The notes below the pieces were generated by a model, which saw only the letters and a list, made by a program, of their open reading frames with translations, ran no database searches and was not told the origin of the DNA. Positions 1-9,705 of a stretch of 38,393 nucleotides of DNA are shown here, piece after piece (within the stretch, counting starts at the first letter, position 1; each line of letters begins with the position of its first letter). The stretch spans positions 1 to 38,393 of the forward strand of contig JAILBM010000259.1 in the NCBI GenBank assembly GCA_024680925.1, in the 5' to 3' direction. Both the position numbers and the translations under genes were made by a program. Source of the stretch: Butyrivibrio sp. GTDB lineage: Bacteria > Bacillota > Clostridia > Lachnospirales > Lachnospiraceae.

Positions 1-3000
1 GTATATGCTGCAAGTGGAGCAGAAGCAGTTCTTCCTGATACAGTAACAGCCACAACCAGTAAGAACAACGAAAAAGAAGTTTCCGTAACCTGGGATACAG
101 AGGATGCAGATCTTTCTACAAGCTGCACTGTTGAAGGTATGGTTGATGGTACCGACTTTAATGTAACGGCTACAGTTAAAATTGTAGAAGCCAATATTCA
201 ATATTATATAGACTGTAACGATCAGGTATCTAATGCTTATTATACACTTGATGAATTTGCGGATCTTTATAATGAAGTTCCGGATCAGAAATATGACGGA
301 ACCTGGGGATATGTTGATACCTATGGCTCAGGCTGGGCAGATAACGGAACAGACAGCTGGCAGTCAGGCTGGTATGCATATTCAGGACAGTCGATACAGT
401 ATAAGCTTCCTATAGAAGCAGGAGATTATGTATTTACCTTTGGATTTAAAGAGTGGTGGAATCAGAGCAGACCTATGCAGGTTTTGGTGACTCTTGACGG
501 CGAGGAAACAGTTCTTGGAACCACAAACAGCAAGGATGGTTCAAATAACTGGAATACACCAAGCTATGAATATACAGCTGATACTGATGGAGAACTTCTG
601 ATTACAGTGGCTAAGGCGTCAAGCTCAGATCCTGATCCTGTTCTTTCATTTATTAAGGTTCAGCATGTACTTGATCTTGATGAGCTTATAAAAGCTATGG
701 AAAGTGCCAAGTCTTTTGATAAGTCGGCTCTTTCAGTTTCCAAGGCTGAATATTTAAGTTCTCTTCTTAGTCAGGCAGCATCACTTATGATAAAGGCTTC
801 CACAACCCAGGAACAGGTTGACAGCATGGCAAAAGAAATAAATGATTTTGTTGCCAATGGCGGAAGTGGTTTTTCTGAAAATGAAATAGCACTTAACGAC
901 TATATTCTTTATTTAGTTGATTGTGGTAGTGATGACACATCTGTTGTAGCAGACGGATATCTTATGGGACTTTATCAGTCGGTTACAGATCAGGAATATG
1001 CTCAGGATGCTGAAACAGGTTTTGCCTGGGGTTATGCAGCCAATGATGAGAATTCCATAAGAGTTAAAGGCGGAAGTGCTGACGGAAGCCTTACAGGAAA
1101 TTATATTTACACAAGCCCTGATATTACCTATGTTTCAGGAACTTCAGGATTTAATTATTCCTTTGAGCTTCCTGAGAGAGCAAACAGTGATTATGAAGTG
1201 ACCGTTGGATTTAAGAATCCATGGAGTTCAAGAACCGTAGATATTGTCCTTGAAGGTGAGACTGTGGCAGATGCCATAACCCTTGGGGAGTCAACTCTTG
1301 TGGAAAATACCTATCAGGTAACCGTATCAGATGGTGAACTGAATGTATTTGTTCATAATCCTGACAGAACAAGTCAGTATGCAGATCCTATTTTAAGCTA
1401 CATCATTGTTAAGGCAGTGCCTGCTTATACGGTTGATACGCTAGTAAATGCTCTCAAGACCTATGCAGAAGCAATGCAGGGGCATGATTATTCAGAAAGT
1501 ACCTTAAAGGTATATAATGACGCGGCAGATGTTGCCGGGAAGCTTATAGATGAGCAGTCAACAGATTATGTTGCAATTGAAGCAGCCTATAAGGCATTAA
1601 AAGAAGCTTTTGAAAATCTTTTTGAAGTATATAAGGTTACATATTCATCAATTACAGGAACAAATGGGGATGTACTTTATGATAACAACGGAATTAAAAT
1701 ACAGGCCCATGGCGGACAGATACAACAGTTTACTATAGATGGAGTGACTAAATATTACTGGTATGGAGAAGATAAGACTAACGGTTACAGGCCTGTAGTA
1801 GGAGTTCATCTTTATACATCAACAGATTTATATAACTGGACAGATGAAGGTGTTGTATTAAAGAGTATTCCTGTTTCTGATGAAGAATACGGTACAGATC
1901 AGGAAGATGGATATGTGGCAGACCTTTCTGTATTTGAAGAAGATGAATACTTCAAGAACCTGTACGGTGAGTATGCAGGACTTGAAGCTGACGATACTTC
2001 TTTATACAGCTCTAAGCTTGAAGAAGTATACTGGAATCTTGCAGAAGACAGATGTGTTATAGAAAGACCGAAGGTTTTATACAACGACAGCACAGGTAAA
2101 TATGTAATGTGGTACCATGCAGATGGAAGAACCCCTGCTTCAAGTGCAGATTACGGTAAAGCCTCCGTTGGAATTGCCATAAGTGATACTCCTGTCGGAC
2201 CGTTTAAGCTTCTTGGTACATACAAGATGCTTTACAGTGAAAGTGCGAATCACTCCTGGGATTCATCTAACCTTGGCTCTGCAAGAGATATGAATCTGTT
2301 TAAGGATGATGACGGAAGTGCATATGTAATCTATTCATCAGACGGAAACAGTAATATGTATATTGCAAGACTGAATGATGAATATACAGCTCTTGCAGCA
2401 ACTCAGGATACAGCTGTTCTTGGTAGCGACTTCACCCTTAACTTTGAGGGAGCTTCAAGGGAAGCACCTGCAATGTTTAAATATAACAATAAGTACTACA
2501 TGATTACCTCAGCATGTACAGGATGGGCACCAAATCAGGCTAAATATGCTGTGGCAGACTCACCTCTGGGACCTTGGACAATGGTAGGAGATCCTTGTAC
2601 TGAGGACACTGCAGGAACTACTTACAGTACACAAAGCACCTGTGTATTTGCTGTGGATGGTACGTCAGGTAAGTTTATTTACATGGGTGACAGATGGAAT
2701 AGCAGTGACCTTGGAGATTCAAGATATGTATGGCTTCCTGTAGAGTTTTTGCCGGGAGACAAAATTGCTTTGGCAGATTATTCCGATTGGACACTGGATG
2801 TTCTTGATGATATGGAAGATTATGAAATTGTAACATCTCTTCCTGAAGCTGCATACTCTCAGGAGGATCTTGCCCAAAAGCTGCCGGAAACCCTTGAAAT
2901 TGAGTATGTAAACGGAAACAGGCAGGAATGCTCTGTTGTATGGAGTAGCGATGTTAATGAAGTAGGAAATGCCGAAGTTACAGGAACCCTTGATATTGGC

Positions 3001-4113
3001 AGAAGCTTTACCATAGAAGTAAATATGATACCTGAAAAGTTGATCTATTTCTTTGATTGTGCAGGGGACGGAGCATCCTATCTTCCAGTGGTTAAAGAGA
3101 CTCTTGGAGATCAGCTGAAAAATACAAAAGCCGATCAGGCTTACACAGAGGAAAACGGCGCAGGCTATACAGGTATTATTAAGACAGATGATACTGTTGA
3201 CTATGATATGGGTATCAAAAATGCCGGAGATGGAATATGGGATCATGGCTATTGGGCAGGATCAGGAGATACAATAGATTATAGCTTTGATCTTGAAGCC
3301 GGTGAGTATACTGTATATACAGGATATCAGGAATGGTGGAGTACCAGCAGGGCAACTGAGATAGATGTTATTGCAAACGATGCTACAATTGCAACCCATA
3401 ACTTTACTCTTGGCAGTGCAGACACAGCAAGACTTGAAAAAGTATCCTTTACACTTTCACAGGATTCTACAGTTACAGTAAGCATTATTAAGACCGGAAA
3501 TCCGGATCCTGTTCTGAGCTTTATAGGAATTGTTCAGGATGACCTTGAACTTAAGGATAATACAGAGAAGACCTTTACCAATATTATTGGACGTCCTGCC
3601 AACGGATTTGTTACAGATGAAGAAGGAACATATTATGTTAAAAACGGCAAGCCGGTAGTCGGTCTTCAGTCTATTTGGGCATCTTTGTATTACTTTAGTC
3701 AGGAAAAAGCTACTTATGGTGAGATGCAGACCGGATTCATCGAGGTAGATGGAAGTATGTACTATTTTGGCGAAAATGGAAGAGTAGTAAAGGGAGTATT
3801 TACTGTGGACGGAAAATCCTATTATTCACAGGGTAAAGGTGCTCTTTCTTCAGGACTTGTGAGCCGCTGGGCAAGTAAGTATTACTATGATACGAATACT
3901 TATGAAATGTTAACAGGCTTTGTGACTGTTAATGTTGATGGCAGTGATGTACTGTATCATTTTAATGATAACGGTGCAGCTACAAAAGGATGGTTTACAG
4001 AGGGCGAAAACAAATATTTTGCAGAAAATGGAGTTGTTTGTAAAGGTGAAAAAACTATATGGTTTAAGACCTATCATTTTGATGAAACAACAGGAGCCCT
4101 TATAAAAGAATAA
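1..4113 (+). CDS. Secreted multidomain glycoside hydrolase, GH43-type beta-propeller (resembles the exo-beta-1,3-galactanase subgroup), with Ig-like, FIVAR-like, three repeated beta-sandwich modules and C-terminal cell-wall-binding repeats; 5' end truncated by the window
   Basis: Frame 1 is open from base 1 (VYAASGAEAVLPDTV...), so the ATG at 139 is internal. GH43-like core: AHGGQIQQFTIDGVTKYYWYGEDK, SADYGKASVGIAISDTPVGPF, APAMFKYNNKYYMITSACTGWAPNQAKYAVADSPLGPW. The C-terminus has YYF/G-rich repeats of choline-binding/cell-wall-binding type. Confidence 0.85.
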   Translation, partial: VYAASGAEAVLPDTVTATTSKNNEKEVSVTWDTEDADLSTSCTVEGMVDGTDFNVTATVKIVEANIQYYIDCNDQVSNAYYTLDEFADLYNEVPDQKYDGTWGYVDTYGSGWADNGTDSWQSGWYAYSGQSIQYKLPIEAGDYVFTFGFKEWWNQSRPMQVLVTLDGEETVLGTTNSKDGSNNWNTPSYEYTADTDGELLITVAKASSSDPDPVLSFIKVQHVLDLDELIKAMESAKSFDKSALSVSKAEYLSSLLSQAASLMIKASTTQEQVDSMAKEINDFVANGGSGFSENEIALNDYILYLVDCGSDDTSVVADGYLMGLYQSVTDQEYAQDAETGFAWGYAANDENSIRVKGGSADGSLTGNYIYTSPDITYVSGTSGFNYSFELPERANSDYEVTVGFKNPWSSRTVDIVLEGETVADAITLGESTLVENTYQVTVSDGELNVFVHNPDRTSQYADPILSYIIVKAVPAYTVDTLVNALKTYAEAMQGHDYSESTLKVYNDAADVAGKLIDEQSTDYVAIEAAYKALKEAFENLFEVYKVTYSSITGTNGDVLYDNNGIKIQAHGGQIQQFTIDGVTKYYWYGEDKTNGYRPVVGVHLYTSTDLYNWTDEGVVLKSIPVSDEEYGTDQEDGYVADLSVFEEDEYFKNLYGEYAGLEADDTSLYSSKLEEVYWNLAEDRCVIERPKVLYNDSTGKYVMWYHADGRTPASSADYGKASVGIAISDTPVGPFKLLGTYKMLYSESANHSWDSSNLGSARDMNLFKDDDGSAYVIYSSDGNSNMYIARLNDEYTALAATQDTAVLGSDFTLNFEGASREAPAMFKYNNKYYMITSACTGWAPNQAKYAVADSPLGPWTMVGDPCTEDTAGTTYSTQSTCVFAVDGTSGKFIYMGDRWNSSDLGDSRYVWLPVEFLPGDKIALADYSDWTLDVLDDMEDYEIVTSLPEAAYSQEDLAQKLPETLEIEYVNGNRQECSVVWSSDVNEVGNAEVTGTLDIGRSFTIEVNMIPEKLIYFFDCAGDGASYLPVVKETLGDQLKNTKADQAYTEENGAGYTGIIKTDDTVDYDMGIKNAGDGIWDHGYWAGSGDTIDYSFDLEAGEYTVYTGYQEWWSTSRATEIDVIANDATIATHNFTLGSADTARLEKVSFTLSQDSTVTVSIIKTGNPDPVLSFIGIVQDDLELKDNTEKTFTNIIGRPANGFVTDEEGTYYVKNGKPVVGLQSIWASLYYFSQEKATYGEMQTGFIEVDGSMYYFGENGRVVKGVFTVDGKSYYSQGKGALSSGLVSRWASKYYYDTNTYEMLTGFVTVNVDGSDVLYHFNDNGAATKGWFTEGENKYFAENGVVCKGEKTIWFKTYHFDETTGALIKE

Positions 4114-4143
4114 TGCTTATTGCATAATTACAGGCTTTTTAAG

Positions 4144-4180
4144 GAGGGAGAATAGTCAATTGGCTATTCTTCCTCTTTTT
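4144..4180 (+). terminator. Rho-independent terminator after the GH43 gene
   Basis: GAGGGAGAATAG-TCAATTGG-CTATTCTTCCTC-TTTTT; 12-bp stem with one G-T pair, then a T-tract. Confidence 0.85.
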
Positions 4181-4212
4181 ATGTATAATACTTTCATAAG
4201 TACGGAGGTTTC

Positions 4213-6078
4213 ATGGAGCAATTATTTTTACCTATTTCAAAAAAAGATATGAAGGACCGTGGCTGGGATGGGGTGGATTTCGTTTATGTATGCGGTGATG
4301 CATATGTGGATCATCCCTCCTTTGGTGCGGCGATCATTACAAGGGTTCTTGAATCCAGAGGCTATAAAATAGGTTTTATAGCCCAGCCTGACTGGAAAGA
4401 CGATAGCTCGATAGATGTTTTTGGTGAGCCGAGACTTGGATTTTTGGTATCTTCCGGAAATATGGATTCCATGGTGAATCATTATACAGTTGCCAAAAAG
4501 CACAGGTCTCAGGATGCCTTTACTCCCGGAGGGGTAATGGGCAAAAGGCCTGACAGAGCTGTGATAGTGTATTGTAATCTTATTAGAAAAAAATACAAGC
4601 ATACCCCGATAATCCTTGGAGGATTGGAAGCAAGTCTTAGAAGAATGGGGCATTATGATTATTGGTCAGACAGTGTGAGACGTTCCATACTTTTGGAATC
4701 AGGGGCAGATCTTATAAGCTACGGAATGGGTGAGCGCAGTATAGTCCAGATAGCTGAAGCACTGGATAGTGGAATGAGAGTTCAGGATATTACCTATATC
4801 GAAGGGACTGTTTACAAGACCAAAAATAAAGATGTTATTTATGATGCCATAGAGCTCCCTTCTTTTGAAGAAATAACAGAAGATAAAAGAAAGTATGCCC
4901 AAAGCTTTCATATTCAGTATTTAAATACAGATCCATTTCAGGCCAAGGGCTTATATGAAAGCTATGGAGGAGGCACCTTTGTAGTTCAAAATCCTCCTGC
5001 AAAGCCTCTTACAACCATGGAAATGGATGATGTTTATGCATTGGGATACATGAGAGCATATCATCCAATCTATGAAAAGGCAGGGGGTGTCCCTGCACTT
5101 TCAGAAATTAAATTCTCCCTTACCTCCAATAGGGGATGTTTTGGAGAATGTAATTTCTGCGCTCTTACCATGCATGAGGGCAGAATAGTACAGGCCAGAA
5201 GTCATGAATCTATCATGAGTGAAGCCAAGGAAATGATAGAGGATTCTGACTTTAAAGGATATATACATGATGTGGGTGGTCCTACAGCAGAGTTTAGGGG
5301 ACCTGCCTGCGATAAGCAGATGAAATTCGGAGCCTGCAAGGGAAAGAGATGCTTGTATCCAAAGCCTTGTTCCAATCTTAAAGTGGATCATAGCGACTAT
5401 GTAAGTCTTTTAAGAAAACTCAGAAATCTTCCAAAGGTCAAAAAAGTCTTTGTAAGATCCGGATTTAGATATGATTATCTTGTAGCTGACAAAAATAAAG
5501 AGTTTTTGAAGGAAATCTGTAAATATCATGTAAGCGGACAGTTAAGGGTGGCACCTGAGCATGTCTCAAATAATGTACTTACAAAAATGGGTAAACCGGG
5601 AGTCGAAATATATAATGCCTTTATAAAGGAGTTTGATAAGGTAAATACAGAGCTTGGTATGGACCAGTACATAGTTCCTTATCTTATGTCTTCCCATCCC
5701 GGCAGCAGACTTGAGGATGCCATTACCCTGGCGGAATATTTAAGAGATCATCATATTGCGCCGGATCAGGTTCAGGATTTTTACCCAACTCCCGGAACTG
5801 TATCTACAACCATGTATTACACGGGTCTTGACCCTCAGACAATGGAAGAGGTTTACGTTGAACGTTCTCCACATGCCAAAGCCATGCAGAGAGCACTTAT
5901 TCAGTACAGAAAGCCTGAAAATTATGAGCTTGTAAAAGAGGCACTTATAAAAGCCGGACGAGAGGATTTAATAGGATTTTCCAAGGAATGTCTTATCCCT
6001 CCAAGAAAAATGGAAAACAAGCATCCTGTTAAGAAAAATAAAAGAACCGGAAAACCTATAAAGAAAAAGAGGCATTGA
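4213..6078 (+). CDS. YgiQ family radical SAM protein
   Basis: Full-length 621 aa; MEQLFLPISKKDMKDRGWDGVDFVYVCGDAYVDHPSFGAAII N-terminus and a radical-SAM CFGECNFCAL motif, typical of the YgiQ/UPF0313 family. Confidence 0.93.
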   Translation: MEQLFLPISKKDMKDRGWDGVDFVYVCGDAYVDHPSFGAAIITRVLESRGYKIGFIAQPDWKDDSSIDVFGEPRLGFLVSSGNMDSMVNHYTVAKKHRSQDAFTPGGVMGKRPDRAVIVYCNLIRKKYKHTPIILGGLEASLRRMGHYDYWSDSVRRSILLESGADLISYGMGERSIVQIAEALDSGMRVQDITYIEGTVYKTKNKDVIYDAIELPSFEEITEDKRKYAQSFHIQYLNTDPFQAKGLYESYGGGTFVVQNPPAKPLTTMEMDDVYALGYMRAYHPIYEKAGGVPALSEIKFSLTSNRGCFGECNFCALTMHEGRIVQARSHESIMSEAKEMIEDSDFKGYIHDVGGPTAEFRGPACDKQMKFGACKGKRCLYPKPCSNLKVDHSDYVSLLRKLRNLPKVKKVFVRSGFRYDYLVADKNKEFLKEICKYHVSGQLRVAPEHVSNNVLTKMGKPGVEIYNAFIKEFDKVNTELGMDQYIVPYLMSSHPGSRLEDAITLAEYLRDHHIAPDQVQDFYPTPGTVSTTMYYTGLDPQTMEEVYVERSPHAKAMQRALIQYRKPENYELVKEALIKAGREDLIGFSKECLIPPRKMENKHPVKKNKRTGKPIKKKRH

Positions 6079-6134
6079 ATAGTGGCTTTATTGAGTGATT
6101 GCATTGTTTAGAGCCTATATATTGTTATGAATTA

Positions 6135-6168
6135 AAAAATGAGGTTTGCATTTGCAAACCTCATTTTT
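6135..6168. terminator. Bidirectional terminator between convergent ygiQ-like and pfk genes
   Basis: Perfect 15-bp inverted repeat AAAAATGAGGTTTGC-ATTT-GCAAACCTCATTTTT. Confidence 0.88.
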
Positions 6169-6219
6169 AAGAAGAGAGAAAGAATATGGAGAGTTTAATA
6201 ACAACTCCTTATGAGCTTA

Positions 6220-7485
6220 TTAAAGGAAAACCTTGTATAAATCCTTGTAGCCCTTTGTGTCCATGGTAAGGTGTCTTGGAAGACCTTCTACCATCATAGG
6301 TGTGTAATCACCCTGGATAAGAGGCTTTACATAGTTTATAAATTCTTCTGTTACATAGTTGCCTGACTTATTGATCCATTCTCTTGGAACAAGTTTTTCA
6401 CCGTTGGCAATACGATGAACATCGTAAACACCTGTGGTACTCTGATAAGGATCATCGGACAATCTGTCAATTACAACCATAACACCGGATGTTCCTTCGT
6501 CAGCGGCCTTAACGGCAGCACCGCCCACCATGAAAGCTTCATTGATATCAATTCGGCTGGCAAGGTGAGATGCAGCTCTTTGAAGTGTGGAGAATTCAAC
6601 GGCACGGCACTTGCAGCCAAGCTTTTCATGAATATGATTAGCAAGGAAGGAAGCTGAGCCTGTCATCTGTATATGTCCAAAAGCATCCTTTGTTTCTGAA
6701 CCTGCAGAGAGCTGGCAGACATAATTTCCGTCCTTTGTTTTTATACCTTCAGAAACGGCGGCAACCACAACATCTTTTTTCTTAAGAAGCTTATCAACAC
6801 TTTCTGTAAACTTATCAATATCAAAAGGCACTTCAGGAAGATAGATAAGATCAGGACCATCACAATCCTCACCCTTTGAAAGGGCGGTAGCACCTGTGAG
6901 CCATCCGGCATTTCTTCCCATTACCTCAATAACGGTAACGTTCTTTTTCTTATAAGAAAAACCAAGACTGTCTCTGATGATTTCCTTTGTTGAAGTACCA
7001 ATATATTTAGCTGCACTGCCATAACCGGGAGTATGGTCTGTAAGAGCAAGATCATTATCAATTGTTTTAGGACAACCGATAAATCTCTGGCTTGCACCGG
7101 TAATGATGGCATAATCTGAAAGCTTTTTGATGGTGTCCATGGAGTCGTTTCCACCAATGTAGATAAATACTTCAATCTCCATTTTATTTAAGAGATCAAA
7201 GATCTTTTCGTATATTTCCTTATCTTCATGAATTGCAGGAAGTTTATAACGACATGTTCCAAGAAAAGCTGAAGGAGTTCTCTTTAAAAGCTCCAGATCC
7301 AGTTCGTTTTTGATATAATCAGATAAATCGACGTATTGTTCATCTAAAAAACCCTGTATTCCGTAACGCATTCCATAGACCTTATCAAAATTACGATCCA
7401 TGGCGGTTTTGAATACCCCAGCAAGGCTGGAATTAATTACAGCGGTAGGCCCGCCTGACTGCCCAACAAGAACATTACGACTCAT
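6220..7485 (-). CDS. 6-phosphofructokinase family protein, probably PPi-dependent type
   Basis: GQSGGPTAVINSSLAGV, IYIGGNDSMDTI, CPKTIDNDLALTDHTPGYGSAAKYI, VIEVMGRNAGWL motifs; AGGAGGAAT-type ribosome binding site upstream of the ATG. Confidence 0.92.
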   Translation of the reverse strand: MSRNVLVGQSGGPTAVINSSLAGVFKTAMDRNFDKVYGMRYGIQGFLDEQYVDLSDYIKNELDLELLKRTPSAFLGTCRYKLPAIHEDKEIYEKIFDLLNKMEIEVFIYIGGNDSMDTIKKLSDYAIITGASQRFIGCPKTIDNDLALTDHTPGYGSAAKYIGTSTKEIIRDSLGFSYKKKNVTVIEVMGRNAGWLTGATALSKGEDCDGPDLIYLPEVPFDIDKFTESVDKLLKKKDVVVAAVSEGIKTKDGNYVCQLSAGSETKDAFGHIQMTGSASFLANHIHEKLGCKCRAVEFSTLQRAASHLASRIDINEAFMVGGAAVKAADEGTSGVMVVIDRLSDDPYQSTTGVYDVHRIANGEKLVPREWINKSGNYVTEEFINYVKPLIQGDYTPMMVEGLPRHLTMDTKGYKDLYKVFL

Positions 7486-7680
7486 AGTACATTCCTCCTC
7501 AATTAAGTAATAAATTTACGATATAACAATTATAACATGTTTTTTGGTTTTATTGTTTATTATTTTGTGATAATTCAAATAAATATATTTATTTGTCCAA
7601 ATAGCTTATGGTGGAGTATAATAATTTATTATGCGTTCTTGTCACTTTGTTCCAAGAATGCTTTGAATAAGGGAGTAGAA

Positions 7681-8973
7681 ATGGCAAATAGTAAAGAACA
7701 TTCATGGCTTAAGTGGTATGAACTTGATAATGCGGCTAAAATCGTACCTTCCACAGCTCATGGTGCTAATACGAGGGTTTTCAGAATCAGTTGTGAACTT
7801 AAGGAAGAGGTTAATGGGGAACTTCTTCAGCAGGCTCTGGACGAAGTGATTGATGAATTTCCTTTTTTTAACTGTGTTTTGAAAAAGGGAATGTTCTGGT
7901 ATTATCTGGAAGACTGCAGCATTAAACCAATAGTTTATGAAGACAATAAACCGGCATGTATGTCTATATATTTTCCCGGCAGAAAAAATCTTCTGTACAG
8001 AGTCAATTATTTTCATAAACGTATTAATCTTGAAATGTTTCATGTTCTGGCAGACGGAACAGGAGCCTTCATGTTTCTTAAGAATATCATTGCAGAATAT
8101 CTTGTGCTGGCTCACAATCTTGAAAAGGTTGAGATCAAAGAAGATATCTCTTCTATAGAAGAAAAAAATGATGATGCCTTTAAGCAGTTTTACAAAAAGC
8201 AAAAGGGCCTTAAGCAGCTTAAATCTCTATCTTCAGTTAAGGCTTTTCATCTTGGAGGTGAAAAGGATGAGAACCTTTTGCCGCATATGGTAGAGGGTAC
8301 TGTGTCTTCTAAAAAGATGGTAGAACTTTCCCATAAATATGAAACAACAGTGGGTATTTTATGCGTAGCTATTTATATAGGTGCATGTATTGACAAAATG
8401 TCTGTTAAAGAAATGAACAGACCTATTTGTATAAGTGTTCCCGTTAATTTAAGGCAGTTTTTTCCATCAGATACCGCAAGAAATTTCTTTGGTGTCATTA
8501 CGGTAAAATATTATGCAGAGGATTATAACGGAACGATTGAAAGTATAATTTCCAAGGTAAAGGCTTCCTTTGAAGATCAGCTTAAACCTGAAAATGTGGC
8601 TAATACCATGAATTCCTATGGGGCCCTGGAGCATAATATAGCTATCAAGGTTATGCCTCTTTTTATAAAGGATATAGGTATTCATTTTTTTGATTCTCAG
8701 GCCAAGGCCGGGGTAACTACCAGTATTTCCAATCTGGGACAGATTAAGATGCCACCGGAACTTTGCCCATATATTGATAAGTTCAGTGCATTTATGACAG
8801 CACCTTCTCAGCAGATATGTATCAGCTCTTTTGGTGAAAAAATGGTATTTGGAGAGGTTTCTCCTTTTAAAACCCACCAGATAATGCTGAATTTCTTTAG
8901 AAGGCTTATTAGCATGGGCATAGATGTAGAGCTTTCTACCAATGACTATGATGTTGAAGAGGAGGCAAAATAA
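7681..8973 (+). CDS. Condensation/alcohol acetyltransferase (AATase)-like acyltransferase domain protein
   Basis: MANSKEHSWLKWYELDNAAKIVPSTAHGANTRVFRISCELKEEVNGELLQQALDEVIDEFPFFNCVLKKGMFWYYL..., FHVLADGTGAFMFLK (variant HHxxxDG). The ATG at 7681 follows GGGAG; the tracked start at 7537 lacks support. Confidence 0.75.
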   Translation: MANSKEHSWLKWYELDNAAKIVPSTAHGANTRVFRISCELKEEVNGELLQQALDEVIDEFPFFNCVLKKGMFWYYLEDCSIKPIVYEDNKPACMSIYFPGRKNLLYRVNYFHKRINLEMFHVLADGTGAFMFLKNIIAEYLVLAHNLEKVEIKEDISSIEEKNDDAFKQFYKKQKGLKQLKSLSSVKAFHLGGEKDENLLPHMVEGTVSSKKMVELSHKYETTVGILCVAIYIGACIDKMSVKEMNRPICISVPVNLRQFFPSDTARNFFGVITVKYYAEDYNGTIESIISKVKASFEDQLKPENVANTMNSYGALEHNIAIKVMPLFIKDIGIHFFDSQAKAGVTTSISNLGQIKMPPELCPYIDKFSAFMTAPSQQICISSFGEKMVFGEVSPFKTHQIMLNFFRRLISMGIDVELSTNDYDVEEEAK

Positions 8974-9656
8974 TGCAGTATTGTCCAAAATGTAAGATTT
9001 CCATACGCGGACACAAAGAGTGCTGTCCTCTTTGTCAGTCAAACCTTGTAAAAAATCCTAATGAAGAGCTGGCAGAGATAGATGATTACGGAGCTTTTCC
9101 TATTGTAAAAAAGCCTAAGTTTACCAGTGTATTTATTACTAAGCTTATAACCTTTATTTTTGTAACAGTTGAGATTCTCGGATATACGACCATGACCCTT
9201 TTGGGAGATTACGTTCCATGGGTTTCTCTGTTTATGCTTGGTGCATTTTTTGCCTGGATAGATTTTCTTGTGGCCATGTATTATAAGCACAATGTTATAA
9301 AGCTTTTGACAGTTCAGGTTATGGTTGCAATCATTATAGACCTTTATGTGGATTACTGCTTTGGGTTTACAGGCTGGTCCTATAAGTGGATGATTCCAAT
9401 AAGTCTGATGGTTTTGGCAATAGTTACCTTTATAATTGCCAAGGTAAGCAGACTTAAGCTTATAGAGTATATAAGATACCTCTTGTTTGATATGTTTGTA
9501 GCACTTTTACAGCTTATATTTATATTTACGGGAATGAATGATTTTCCTGTTCCTGCTGGATTTTGTATTGCCGGATTTTTGATAATATTTGCAGCTGCAC
9601 TGATATTCAGGACTCACGATTTAAAGAGCGCTTCAGCAAGATATTTTAATATGTGA
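8973..9656 (+). CDS. Zinc-ribbon-bearing multi-pass membrane protein (DUF6320-like)
   Basis: N-terminal CPKCKISIRGHKECCPLC followed by about six hydrophobic segments; TAATG overlap with the upstream stop codon. Confidence 0.75.
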   Translation: MQYCPKCKISIRGHKECCPLCQSNLVKNPNEELAEIDDYGAFPIVKKPKFTSVFITKLITFIFVTVEILGYTTMTLLGDYVPWVSLFMLGAFFAWIDFLVAMYYKHNVIKLLTVQVMVAIIIDLYVDYCFGFTGWSYKWMIPISLMVLAIVTFIIAKVSRLKLIEYIRYLLFDMFVALLQLIFIFTGMNDFPVPAGFCIAGFLIIFAAALIFRTHDLKSASARYFNM

Positions 9657-9705
9657 TTTTGGAGGTTTTTTCTGATCCAGACACTATCTATCCCTAGGAG
9701 AGCAT

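Noticed and set aside
2719-3246. 175-aa minus-strand ORF inside the GH43 gene
   Set aside because: Antisense to a clearly coding frame, no recognisable domain or ribosome binding site.
7537-7680. N-terminal extension of the acyltransferase ORF
   Set aside because: AT-rich hydrophobic stretch without a ribosome binding site; ATG at 7681 has a GGGAG site and matches the domain start.
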